From positions 1 to 46,032 of the forward strand of contig JAEWRY010000016.1 in assembly GCA_023459875.1 (NCBI GenBank): a DNA stretch of 46,032 bases, written 5' to 3'. Source of the DNA: Bacillota bacterium (GTDB taxonomy: Bacteria; Bacillota; Clostridia; Oscillospirales; Oscillospiraceae). Within the stretch, counting starts at the first letter, position 1; each line of letters starts with the position of its first letter. The notes beneath the pieces were generated by a model. That model ran no database searches. It saw only the letters and a program-made list of their open reading frames with translations, and was not told where the DNA came from. The translations under genes were made by a program, and so were the position numbers. Below, piece by piece: positions 7,962-14,942 of this stretch.

Positions 7962-9431
7962 ATGAAGAAGTCTTTACATATACTATCTTTCAGCGCGGCG
8001 CTGCTGATTCTTTTATGCGGATGCGCTGCCCCGGCGGCACAGTCTCCTGCCCCCTCAGCTTCTCCCACGGAAAACCAATTTCCGGAGGTCCCCCGGGCAG
8101 TGGTGGCTTTTGCGCTCCTTCATGTGGAGAACGCGGCAAAGGCATACGTGCAGGGTGAGAATGCCTTTGCCGTTACCGATACCGAGCTCACCGGGCTCAC
8201 TCAGATCGCTTATTATGAAATACTTCCCGGCGCTTCTGTGGAGGTTTACCGGATGGAATACCGCCTTAAGCCGGAAGACCCGGGTAAAGTCCTTCTGGCC
8301 GGGGGCATGAGTATGGACGAGGAGGGCTGGCTCCTTCAGACCGCCAGCATGGGGGATCCCTGTCTGGTGGTTAGAAATGCATCCGGTACCTATACCCTCC
8401 TGGGTACGACCTGGGACGGAGAAACGGAAACAGACGGCGGATGGGCCGGCCGTCTCGGTTCGCTGCTCATGGAGTGGGGCAAAGAAAAGGGCGATGATTC
8501 AATGGCCGCGTCCGGTCGTCTTGCCTTCTGCAAAGCCTGGCTCTTTAGGGCGGAACAGGTTATGGCGCCTTTCCTCGGCACAGCTCCCACCGAAGCAGAC
8601 CCCTATACCGATGACGCCGGGCGCGTTTGGCTTAAACTCTCCGGTTATGAAAAACTCGGCGAGCAGCGTATGGATGATCAGCTTCTTGCCAATGCCTATA
8701 CGGTTTTCCCAAAAGAGCTGATCGACACCTTCTTTGCGCGTTATATCTATGTCCCCGATTCCATTCTTATGGAACGGGAGGGCGGCCTTTACGTCCGGCA
8801 GGATGCAGCCCAGGTTTTGAGCTGGGATTACACCGTCGATCTTTCCACCCTCTCCGTCACTGAGATAAACCAAGGCAGCCGATTTGACTTTACCGCTCAG
8901 GGAACCGGTCATGGCGGCAATGTGCTCTGGCGGTTCTGCTTGGAGAACGGTGAAAACGGATGGCAGTTCCAGCAGTACTACACACTCGCTACCGAGGGCT
9001 CGGCCGGAGCGGAATACACCGTTTTGCTGGACGGCACCTGGTTTGGTCCCGACAGCGAGAGTATTCCTTCCGGCCTCGGGGAAATCCGATTGAGCAAGAT
9101 CGTTTCCGATGGAGACGGTCTGCAGAGGATCGTGGAGGTTTGGGACGGAGTAGAGCTTCATGCCCGCGTGGATAAAAACACTAATGTTCAGACTGCGGAA
9201 AGCCTGACCGTTACCAGCGCGGATTATATAAGTTGGCGGGGCATACATGTGGGCTCCACCCGCTCGGAGGTCCTGGCGGCTTATCCGGAAATCAACCCGG
9301 AGTACCAGCTCCAAGTAAACGGCGACGCCGATTCTCTTTTCTATGGACGCCCCATAGGCGGCTATTTTATCGGTTTTATTCTGAAAGACGGCTGTGTCGC
9401 CCAGATTGACCTTACGTTTGCTTTCGATTGA
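7962..9431 (+). CDS. Hypothetical lipoprotein
   Basis: 489 aa, not recognised. The signal peptide MKKSLHILSF...LILLCGC has a lipobox with Cys21, followed by a Pro/Ser/Ala linker (APAAQSPAPSASP), so a membrane-anchored extracytoplasmic protein is predicted. The mature part is soluble, rich in Trp, Tyr and acidic residues. Its last ~60 residues (YISWRGIHVGSTRSEVLAAYP onward) resemble the small repeat seen in many Gram-positive lipoproteins in which GxxxxEV or STRSEVLAAYP starts a helix. GGAGC precedes the ATG. It is monocistronic and ends at a perfect palindrome. Confidence 0.7.
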   Translation: MKKSLHILSFSAALLILLCGCAAPAAQSPAPSASPTENQFPEVPRAVVAFALLHVENAAKAYVQGENAFAVTDTELTGLTQIAYYEILPGASVEVYRMEYRLKPEDPGKVLLAGGMSMDEEGWLLQTASMGDPCLVVRNASGTYTLLGTTWDGETETDGGWAGRLGSLLMEWGKEKGDDSMAASGRLAFCKAWLFRAEQVMAPFLGTAPTEADPYTDDAGRVWLKLSGYEKLGEQRMDDQLLANAYTVFPKELIDTFFARYIYVPDSILMEREGGLYVRQDAAQVLSWDYTVDLSTLSVTEINQGSRFDFTAQGTGHGGNVLWRFCLENGENGWQFQQYYTLATEGSAGAEYTVLLDGTWFGPDSESIPSGLGEIRLSKIVSDGDGLQRIVEVWDGVELHARVDKNTNVQTAESLTVTSADYISWRGIHVGSTRSEVLAAYPEINPEYQLQVNGDADSLFYGRPIGGYFIGFILKDGCVAQIDLTFAFD

Positions 9432-9457
9432 CCTTGCCGAACCCCTTTCGAACCGTA

Positions 9458-9489
9458 CGGCCCCAATCCATTTAAATGGATTGGGGCCG
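9458..9489. terminator. Perfect 32-bp palindrome, bidirectional terminator
   Basis: A 16-base arm starting CGGCCCCAATCC (9458-9473) is followed directly by its exact complement (9474-9489), between the convergent lipoprotein and spoVAC genes. No T-run follows, but position and stem strength favour a shared terminator. It reads identically on both strands. Confidence 0.65.
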
Positions 9490-9510
9490 CACGGATTCAT
9501 CAGCATAAAC

Positions 9511-9948
9511 TCACTTGATAAGGCAGAGAATTAATCCGTAAATCACCGAAGCGCTGATTCCGAAAACCAATACCGGTCCCGCCACAGTAAACAGCTTAAC
9601 GGCGGTTCCCGTTATAATCCCCTCGCTTTTATACTCCAGGGCGGGAGATACCATGGCATTGGCAAAACCGGTAATGGGCACGAGGGTACCCGCCCCGGCC
9701 CTTTTTGCCACCTTATCAAATACACCGAGTCCCGTCAGCATCGCCGCAATGAAAATTAATGAAATGGATACGAAGGTGCCCGCCTCTTCCTCTCCGAGTC
9801 CGAAATAAACATAGAGGTTTAAAAGCGCCTGTCCCAAAGTGCAGATGAGTCCGCCGACGCAAAAAGCCCAAATCAGATTCTTCCCGGTCGGAGAAGATTT
9901 TGCTTTGGCGTTTACATATTCTCCGTATTCCTTGTTGGTCATATCCAT
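9511..9948 (-). CDS. spoVAC: Stage V sporulation protein AC
   Basis: 145 aa. SpoVAC is a spore inner-membrane protein of the SpoVA channel that moves dipicolinic acid and Ca2+ into the forespore and out on germination. The family blocks WAFCVGGLICTLGQALL, LTGLGVFDKVAKRAGAGTLVPITGFANAM, SPALEYKSEGI and FTVAGPVLVFGISASV are clear, with about four to five membrane helices. A strong SD (GGGAGG) lies 9 nt before ATG 9948. spoVAD and spoVAEb, which normally follow, are absent; this gene stands alone. Forespore sigma-G control is expected, but no convincing sigma-G promoter was identified. Confidence 0.93.
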   Translation of the reverse strand: MDMTNKEYGEYVNAKAKSSPTGKNLIWAFCVGGLICTLGQALLNLYVYFGLGEEEAGTFVSISLIFIAAMLTGLGVFDKVAKRAGAGTLVPITGFANAMVSPALEYKSEGIITGTAVKLFTVAGPVLVFGISASVIYGLILCLIK

Positions 9949-10059
9949 ATCTTGTCGCCTCCCGAATCCATTTTCCCCTTGACACGGAGAAGTATTCGTA
10001 ATAAAATTTAGGCTGTCAGTAAATTAGTAATTTAGTAAACGGCAGAAGAAGGACTTATC

Positions 10060-10548
10060 ATGAAAATTCCTACAACATTAAAACACAAACCGGTCATCGT
10101 GGCCGAAGATTATTCCCGCATTGACGGCCGCTGCGCCTACGACACGGACGCTAAGGGTCTTTCCCTGGGACTCGCCCAATGGAACGACCGGGGACGTGTA
10201 GATATTTCCGCAAAGGTGTGGCGTTACACCGGAGAGAAATGGTCGCGGCAGTCCGAGGAGCTTCCCCTTCACCGGGCGCTGGACCTCGCCATTCTCATCT
10301 GCCGCTCCCAGCAATTTTTCCGGGAAAATTACCGTTATGAAAAGGGTTATGATCCGGAGCACCCCTTAATCGACCGGGTAGGGCTTCAGGGGGATGCCAT
10401 GAGCGTGGCCGTGTGTACGGATAACGAACATCTTGAGGGAGATTTGGCTCTCTTCCGTAACGCTCTGGCACAGGATGACGAGCTTCTGGGCGAACGTATG
10501 GCTGTTCTGTCCCGTCTGCTCAAAGAATTGGGGTATCGAAATGAGTAA
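10060..10548 (+). CDS. DUF6530-like protein
   Basis: 162 aa, soluble, no signal peptide. Recognisable Firmicutes family blocks are LKHKPVIVAEDYSRIDG, YDTDAKGLSLGLAQWNDRG, DISAKVWRYTGEKWSRQSEELPLHRALDLAI and a C-terminal helical part. No enzymatic motif is evident; the function of the family is unknown. AGAAGGA precedes the start. It overlaps the next gene by 8 bp, so they form a coupled pair. Confidence 0.7.
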   Translation: MKIPTTLKHKPVIVAEDYSRIDGRCAYDTDAKGLSLGLAQWNDRGRVDISAKVWRYTGEKWSRQSEELPLHRALDLAILICRSQQFFRENYRYEKGYDPEHPLIDRVGLQGDAMSVAVCTDNEHLEGDLALFRNALAQDDELLGERMAVLSRLLKELGYRNE

Positions 10549-10912
10549 AAATGAACGTAAAAGGGAACTCCTCGCTTCCTATAAGGAACGGCCGGTGGTG
10601 GGGGGGATCTGCGCCGTCGTCTGCAGCGCCAACAACCGAGCGCTTGTCTTCTCCTGCCGGGATCCGGAAAGCCAGCGCAACCGCTTCGAATTTTCCGTTT
10701 CCACAGGTGGCTGCAGCCATCCTCCCCTCCAGGGAGATTGGAAAGCCTTGGGGCCCGGCGCTTTTGATTTTCAGCTTTTAGAAACACTGGAAAAAAAGAA
10801 GGAACAGACAGAAGAATCTTTCCTCGAAGAACTCGAGCTGCTTAGGGAAGACTGTGCGGCAAGGCTCGCCGAAAACGGATTCACCTTTTATCAGGCTTCG
10901 CGTTCTTCCTGA
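10541..10912 (+). CDS. GIY-YIG-like protein, catalytically degenerate
   Basis: 123 aa. The layout matches small Firmicutes proteins annotated as GIY-YIG nucleases: a first strand (VVGGICAVVCSANNRALVF), then SRDPESQRNRFEF, a KALGPGAFDFQLLETLE block and a Glu-rich C-terminal helix. The two Tyr-containing strands that name the family are replaced (GGIC for GIY, VFS for YIG), so nuclease activity is doubtful. The start ATG at 10541 overlaps the DUF6530-like stop. An in-frame upstream start at 10433 is unlikely because it overlaps that gene by 116 bp. Confidence 0.6.
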   Translation: MSKNERKRELLASYKERPVVGGICAVVCSANNRALVFSCRDPESQRNRFEFSVSTGGCSHPPLQGDWKALGPGAFDFQLLETLEKKKEQTEESFLEELELLREDCAARLAENGFTFYQASRSS

Positions 10913-10953
10913 GACCGGGGCAGGGTGCTGTTGAGTACCTGAAAAAATTGTGA

Positions 10954-10982
10954 TTGACACTCTTCCATCCCTGTGATACACT
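10954..10982 (+). promoter_or_regulatory. Promoter of the rpmG-secE-nusG operon
   Basis: TTGACA (10954-10959), 17 bp and TACACT (10977-10982). Initiation near 10989 would give a leader of about 240 nt before rpmG. Confidence 0.75.
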
Positions 10983-11076
10983 ATTCATTACCTATGAAAA
11001 GGGCTTTATTTTTGCGGATATTTTTACGGTAAAATGACGCAAAACCCTTGACCGTTGCGGACATAGGGAGGCAGTT

Positions 11077-11253
11077 ATGCCGAAGCCCCAACCGTATTTT
11101 TTTGGCGTTTCTATTTGCGCCTTGAATGTACACCGGGATTCGGCGTTGTCCTCGACAGGGCAGCGGGCCGAAACCCGGTGTTTTGTTTTTCGAGTGGGCC
11201 GCATTTATAACAAGGAGGTGCCGAACAATGGCAAAGGCCGGTGCACGGGTTAA
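11077..11253 (+). CDS. Possible 58-codon leader ORF ahead of rpmG
   Basis: ATG at 11077 has a good SD (AGGGAGG at 11065-11071) and opens a frame that starts MPKPQPYFFGVSICALN, runs through the terminator-like hairpin and ends 26 bp inside rpmG. The peptide matches nothing I recognise, and the region is weakly coding in composition. Its interest is positional: ribosomes on it would disrupt the hairpin at 11130-11181. It may be chance. Confidence 0.3.
   Translation: MPKPQPYFFGVSICALNVHRDSALSSTGQRAETRCFVFRVGRIYNKEVPNNGKGRCTG
11130..11190 (+). terminator. Attenuator-like terminator in the rpmG leader
   Basis: ACACCGGG plus TTCGGC (11130-11144) pairs with GCCGAA plus CCCGGTGT (11167-11181) around one A-A mismatch, followed immediately by TTTTGTTTTT. 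This is an intrinsic terminator by shape, placed between the promoter and rpmG, so it must be bypassed for operon expression. Confidence 0.7.
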
Positions 11254-11392
11254 AATCACCCTGAGATGCTCCGAATGCAAGCAGCGCAATTACAACACAA
11301 GCAAAAACAAGAAGAACGATCCCGACCGTCTGGAAATGAACAAGTACTGCCCCTTCTGCAGAAAGCATACCGTTCACAATGAGACGAAGTAA
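11228..11392 (+). CDS. rpmG: 50S ribosomal protein L33
   Basis: 54 aa. Large-subunit protein near the E site. This is the zinc-binding (C+) version, with the pairs RCSECK and YCPFCRK. The strong SD AAGGAGGTG at 11212-11220 decides the ATG at 11228. It is first in the usual rpmG-secE-nusG order. A longer in-frame reading from 11126 has no SD. Confidence 0.95.
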   Translation: MAKAGARVKITLRCSECKQRNYNTSKNKKNDPDRLEMNKYCPFCRKHTVHNETK

Positions 11393-11433
11393 CGAGCTAC
11401 CCCACTGCTCACAAGAAAGAAGGGTGTAACGGA

Positions 11434-11682
11434 ATGTTCGGAAAAGAAAACAAGGTCGAAGGCGCGAAGAAGGACAAAGTGAGTTTTGCCGCCCGCGGCG
11501 CCCGCTGGTCCCGCGAGATGAAAAGCGAATTCAAGAAAGTCCTGTGGCCTACCAGAAAGCAGACGATAAACAATACGTTGGTGGTCATCGCCTGCGTCAT
11601 TATCGTGGGTATCTTTATCTGGGTTTTCGACTTCCTGGCGGACCAGATTGTCAGCGCTTTGCTCGCCCTTTTCAAGGGTTAG
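11434..11682 (+). CDS. secE: Preprotein translocase subunit SecE
   Basis: 82 aa. Small essential subunit of the SecYEG channel. It has a basic N-terminal half, the conserved SEFKKVLWPTRKQTINNT amphipathic segment and one membrane helix (TLVVIACVIIVGIFIWVF, about residues 48-70). The single-helix form is typical of Firmicutes. It lies between rpmG and nusG with short gaps. Confidence 0.95.
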   Translation: MFGKENKVEGAKKDKVSFAARGARWSREMKSEFKKVLWPTRKQTINNTLVVIACVIIVGIFIWVFDFLADQIVSALLALFKG

Positions 11683-11693
11683 GGTGAACTGAT

Positions 11694-12215
11694 ATGTCTG
11701 ACGGCGCCAAGTGGTATGTGGCCCACACCTATTCCGGTTATGAAAACACGGTTAAGGCCACCATTGAAAAAGCGGTGGAAAACCGCAATATGCGTGAACT
11801 CATCCAGCAGGTGAGCATCCCGCTCGAAACCGTCACCGAAATTACCGACGGCGGTTCCAAGACTGTGGAACGCAAGGTCTTCCCGGGCTATGTATTGGTC
11901 AAGATGGTGATGACAGACGAGACCTGGCATTTGGTGCGGAATGTCCGCGGCGTTACCGGATTCGTTGGCTCGGGCAACAAGGCCATTCCTCTTACCGAGG
12001 AGGAAATCACAAGCCTCGGGGTGGAAAAACGCGAAGTCACGGTAGGTTATCAGGTAGGCGACAGCGTGAAAATTACTGACGGCGCGCTGGAATCCTTCCT
12101 GGGCACTGTGGATGAGCTCGACCTGGACCGAGGCAAGGTCCGCGTGGTGGTATCCATGTTCGGCCGCGAGACCCCGGTAGAGCTGGATTTGGATCAGGTC
12201 GAGGCAATATCTTAA
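11694..12215 (+). CDS. nusG: Transcription termination/antitermination protein NusG
   Basis: 173 aa. Binds RNA polymerase to control pausing and couples it to ribosomes. The NGN domain starts KWYVAHTYSGYENTVK and contains FPGYVLVKM and RNVRGVTGFVG. The C-terminal KOW domain is GDSVKITDGALESFLGTV onward. It starts 11 bp after secE. A 190-bp leader separates it from rplK. Confidence 0.96.
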   Translation: MSDGAKWYVAHTYSGYENTVKATIEKAVENRNMRELIQQVSIPLETVTEITDGGSKTVERKVFPGYVLVKMVMTDETWHLVRNVRGVTGFVGSGNKAIPLTEEEITSLGVEKREVTVGYQVGDSVKITDGALESFLGTVDELDLDRGKVRVVVSMFGRETPVELDLDQVEAIS

Positions 12216-12405
12216 TGGTCATGAGAATCCCCGTCTGTCGCGAGGCCCGGGAGATTCCAAAGGGGAACCCGAATTCCCCAAAAGACGCAGGGCGCGGACA
12301 CAAAGCTCCGGTCCGCTTTGTTGAAGAGAACAAACACGCGTCTTCCCGTGGGAGGAGAACCTGTGTTCTCCGTCCAACCACAATAATCTTAGGAGGTGCT
12401 CTTTC
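12216..12405 (+). promoter_or_regulatory. rplK leader with alternative hairpins
   Basis: Non-coding gap between nusG and rplK. Hairpins: GGGGAA/TTCCCC near 12260-12277; ACAAAGC/GCTTTGT near 12300-12321; and two overlapping options further on, GAGAACA (12326-12332) with TGTTCTC (12364-12370), or GGAGAAC (12354-12360) with GTTCTCC (12365-12371). The last two exclude each other. Autoregulation by L1, which binds the L11 leader in E. coli, is plausible, but no L1 site is proven here. Confidence 0.5.
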
Positions 12406-12831
12406 GTGGCACAGAAAGTAACTGGTTATGTAAAGCTTCAGATTCCCGCCGGCAAGGCGACTCCCGCTCCCCCTGTCGGTCCTGCCCTCGGCCAGCACGG
12501 CGTCAATATCGCCGCCTTCACCAAGGAATTCAACGAGCGCACTAAAGCCCAGGCGGGCCTCATCATCCCGGTCGTCATCACAGTTTACTCCGACCGTTCC
12601 TTCACCTTTATCACTAAGACTCCGCCCGCCGCTGTTCTGATCAAGAAGGCATGCAATATCGAATCCGGTTCGGGCGTCCCCAACAAGACCAAGGTCGCCA
12701 CCATCAGCAAAGAGGACGTGCGCAAGATTGCGGAGCTTAAAATGCCCGACCTTAACGCAGCCAGCATCGAGTCCGCCATGAGCATGGTAGCCGGCACTGC
12801 CCGCTCCATGGGCATCGTGGTCGGCGAGTAA
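12406..12831 (+). CDS. rplK: 50S ribosomal protein L11
   Basis: 141 aa. Binds the GTPase-associated region of 23S rRNA. Typical start KVTGYVKLQIPAGKATPAPP and GPALGQHGVNI block, then the RNA-binding C-terminal domain (SGSGVPNKTKVATIS). GTG start with AGGAGG at 12391-12396. Followed by rplA after 19 bp. Confidence 0.97.
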   Translation: MAQKVTGYVKLQIPAGKATPAPPVGPALGQHGVNIAAFTKEFNERTKAQAGLIIPVVITVYSDRSFTFITKTPPAAVLIKKACNIESGSGVPNKTKVATISKEDVRKIAELKMPDLNAASIESAMSMVAGTARSMGIVVGE

Positions 12832-12850
12832 GGCGAGGAGGGTATAAGAT

Positions 12851-13543
12851 ATGTTTAGAGGTAAGAAATATCAAGAGGGCGCCAAGCTGATCGACAGAGG
12901 CTCCCAGTACGATACCGCCGAAGCAATGTCCCTGGTGGTTAAGGCCGCTCATGCCAAGTTCGACGAAACCGTGGAACTCCATGTGAAGCTGGGCGTCGAT
13001 TCCCGTCACGCCGACCAACAGGTCCGCGGCGCCATCGTTCTGCCCCACGGCACCGGAAAAACTCCCCGCGTGCTCGTCTTTGCCAAGGCCGCCAAGGCTG
13101 ACGAAGCCAGAGCCGCCGGCGCCGATTATGTGGGCGAAATGGATATGGTCGAAAAAATCCAGAAGGAAAACTGGTTTGACTACGACGTGGTGGTCGCCAC
13201 TCCCGATATGATGGGTGTGGTGGGCCGTCTGGGTAAGATCCTGGGCCCCAAAGGACTCATGCCCTCCCCCAAGGCCGGCACCGTCTCTGCCAACGTAGCT
13301 CAGGCCATCAAGGAAATCAAAGCCGGTAAAGTGGAGTACCGTCTGGACAAGACCAACATCATCCACTGCCCCCTCGGCAAGGTCTCCTTCGGCCCCGAAA
13401 AGCTCACCGAGAACTTTAACGCCCTGATGGGCGCGATTCTCAAGGCCAAGCCCGCCGCCGCCAAAGGCCAGTACGTGAAGAGCTGCGTCGCCGCCTCCAC
13501 CATGGGCCCCGGCGTCAAAATCAACTCGGCCAAACTGGTATAA
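12851..13543 (+). CDS. rplA: 50S ribosomal protein L1
   Basis: 230 aa. Forms the L1 stalk at the tRNA exit and is a known translational repressor of the L11 operon. Two-domain fold with RGAIVLPHGTGK, DYDVVVATPDMMGVVGRLGKILGPKGLMPSPKAGTV and the C-terminal YVKSCVAASTMGPGVKIN block. SD GAGGAGG precedes ATG 12851. No T-rich terminator follows; rplJ has its own promoter 80 bp on. Confidence 0.97.
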   Translation: MFRGKKYQEGAKLIDRGSQYDTAEAMSLVVKAAHAKFDETVELHVKLGVDSRHADQQVRGAIVLPHGTGKTPRVLVFAKAAKADEARAAGADYVGEMDMVEKIQKENWFDYDVVVATPDMMGVVGRLGKILGPKGLMPSPKAGTVSANVAQAIKEIKAGKVEYRLDKTNIIHCPLGKVSFGPEKLTENFNALMGAILKAKPAAAKGQYVKSCVAASTMGPGVKINSAKLV

Positions 13544-13621
13544 CGCTCCCCGGGTCACAGAAGGCGGCGGCATGCTTTGATTCTCCGGGTGTTTTACCGG
13601 TGCTTCCGCCTTAATTGGTCC

Positions 13622-13650
13622 TTGACAACGTTGTCCGGGACTGATATAAT
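13622..13650 (+). promoter_or_regulatory. Perfect consensus promoter of rplJ-rplL
   Basis: TTGACA (13622-13627), exactly 17 bp, TATAAT (13645-13650). Both hexamers are perfect, as expected for the very highly expressed L10-L12 operon. Confidence 0.9.
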
Positions 13651-13659
13651 TTATATCGC

Positions 13660-13770
13660 GTCCTGAGACAGCAGGTGGCCTTAAGCCATAAATCCTGCCG
13701 AGGAAGCAGCCAAAACAAGTATTTTTGTGCTGTCTTCATGTCCCTCGGACGTGAAGACAGCATTTTTCAT
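13660..13770 (+). promoter_or_regulatory. L10 leader with attenuator
   Basis: Matches the Firmicutes L10 leader in position and layout: a branched region (AGCAGGTGGCC, AATCCTGCC, GAGGAAGCAGCC) followed by a terminator stem TGCTGTCTTCA (13728-13738) with TGAAGACAGCA (13752-13762) and TTTTT. The L10-L12 complex is known to bind such leaders and favour termination. An antiterminator partner (ACAGCA segment near 13669) overlaps the stem sequence. Confidence 0.85.
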
Positions 13771-13789
13771 TTGGAGGTGAAACAAAAGT

Positions 13790-14326
13790 ATGCCTAATGC
13801 AAAGGTTCTCAGCCAAAAGCAAGCAGTCGTGGCCGACCTCACTGAGAAGCTCAAAAATTCCGCTTCCGGTATTTTGGTTGACTACAAAGGTATCACTGTC
13901 GCTCAGGACACCGCTCTGCGCGCCGAAATGCGCAAAAACAACGTGGAGTACGCCGTGGTGAAAAACACGCTGCTCCGGTTCGCCGCAAAAAATGCCGGGC
14001 TTGACGCTCTCTCAGGCGTTCTTGAGGGCACTACCTCCCTGGCCATCAGCCACGAGGATCCCGTAGCCGCCGCCAAGGTCGTTTCCGACTTTGCCAAGAA
14101 GATGAACGGCCAGATCTTTACCGTGAAGGCCGGATACGTGGACGGCAAGGTCATCTCGGTGGACGAGGTGAAGGCCCTGGCAGATCTGCCCAGCAAGGAA
14201 GTTCTGCTCTCCATGCTGCTCTCCGCCATGCAGGGTCCCGTGCGCGGCCTCGCCATCGCTCTGGACGCCAATATCTCCGGTCTTGCCCGCGTTCTTCAGT
14301 CCGTGGCCGATCAGAAGGCCGGCTGA
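13790..14326 (+). CDS. rplJ: 50S ribosomal protein L10
   Basis: 178 aa. Base of the L7/L12 stalk. N-terminal rRNA-binding part has SQKQAVVADLTEKLK, DYKGITVAQDTALR and EYAVVKNTLLRFA; the C-terminal helix (PVRGLAIALDANISGLARVL) binds L12 dimers. SD GGAGGTG before ATG. Cotranscribed with rplL and autoregulated through the leader. Confidence 0.97.
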   Translation: MPNAKVLSQKQAVVADLTEKLKNSASGILVDYKGITVAQDTALRAEMRKNNVEYAVVKNTLLRFAAKNAGLDALSGVLEGTTSLAISHEDPVAAAKVVSDFAKKMNGQIFTVKAGYVDGKVISVDEVKALADLPSKEVLLSMLLSAMQGPVRGLAIALDANISGLARVLQSVADQKAG

Positions 14327-14407
14327 TTCGTTTCTCGCAGTCCCTGTCTCAGGCGGGTCTTCGTTCCGCCCCAATCATAAAACTATATATTTTGGAGGAA
14401 ATTTAAA

Positions 14408-14785
14408 ATGGCTAGCGAAAAAGTAACTGCCCTGCTCAATGAAATCAAGGCTATGTCCGTTCTGGAGCTCTCTGAGCTTGTCCATGCCATCGAGGAAGAG
14501 TTCGGCGTATCCGCCGCCGCTCCCGCCGCCGTGGCCGTCGCCGCCGCTCCCGCCGCCGCCGCCGTTGAGGAAAAGACCGAGTTCGACGTCGTCCTGGCTG
14601 AGTTCGGCGCCGAGAAGATCAAGGTCATCAAGGTTGTCCGCGAGATTACCGGACTGGGCCTGGCCGAAGCCAAGGCTCTGGTAGAAGCCGCCCCCAAGGC
14701 CGTCAAGGAAGCCGTTTCCAAGGATGAGGCCGAGCAGCTCAAGAAGAAACTGGAAGAAGTCGGCGCCAAGGTCGAACTCAAGTAA
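14408..14785 (+). CDS. rplL: 50S ribosomal protein L7/L12
   Basis: 125 aa. Multi-copy stalk protein that recruits translational GTPases. N-terminal dimerisation helix, then an Ala/Pro-rich flexible hinge (about residues 36-54, AAAPAAVAVAAAPAAAA), then the globular C-terminal domain with EFGAEKIKVIKVVREITGLGLAEAK. TTGGAGG precedes the start. Ends at a strong terminator. Confidence 0.97.
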   Translation: MASEKVTALLNEIKAMSVLELSELVHAIEEEFGVSAAAPAAVAVAAAPAAAAVEEKTEFDVVLAEFGAEKIKVIKVVREITGLGLAEAKALVEAAPKAVKEAVSKDEAEQLKKKLEEVGAKVELK

Positions 14786-14801
14786 TTATTTAAATTTATA
14801 T

Positions 14802-14841
14802 AAAAACCTCTCCGTTGCATTGCAACGGAGAGGTTTTTTTG
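14802..14841 (+). terminator. Intrinsic terminator of rplJ-rplL
   Basis: ACCTCTCCGTTGC (14806-14818), loop ATT, GCAACGGAGAGGT (14822-14834), followed by seven T. A-run upstream makes it usable in both directions. Confidence 0.95.
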
Positions 14842-14942
14842 TTACACTATATTGGCAGCACAGGAAAATTATATTTAAAATGTTACTGTTTATTGGAAAA
14901 TGTCCCGGCCTCTGCCGGAACGAAGCGAAGGGAGCCCATCAT

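Noticed and set aside
11126..11227. N-terminal extension of L33
   Set aside because: No SD for the upstream start and the extra residues are not ribosomal-protein-like; AAGGAGG places the start at 11228.
12215..12421. 68-codon ORF after nusG
   Set aside because: It starts at the nusG stop, has no ribosome binding site, and ends inside rplK; the region forms hairpins instead.
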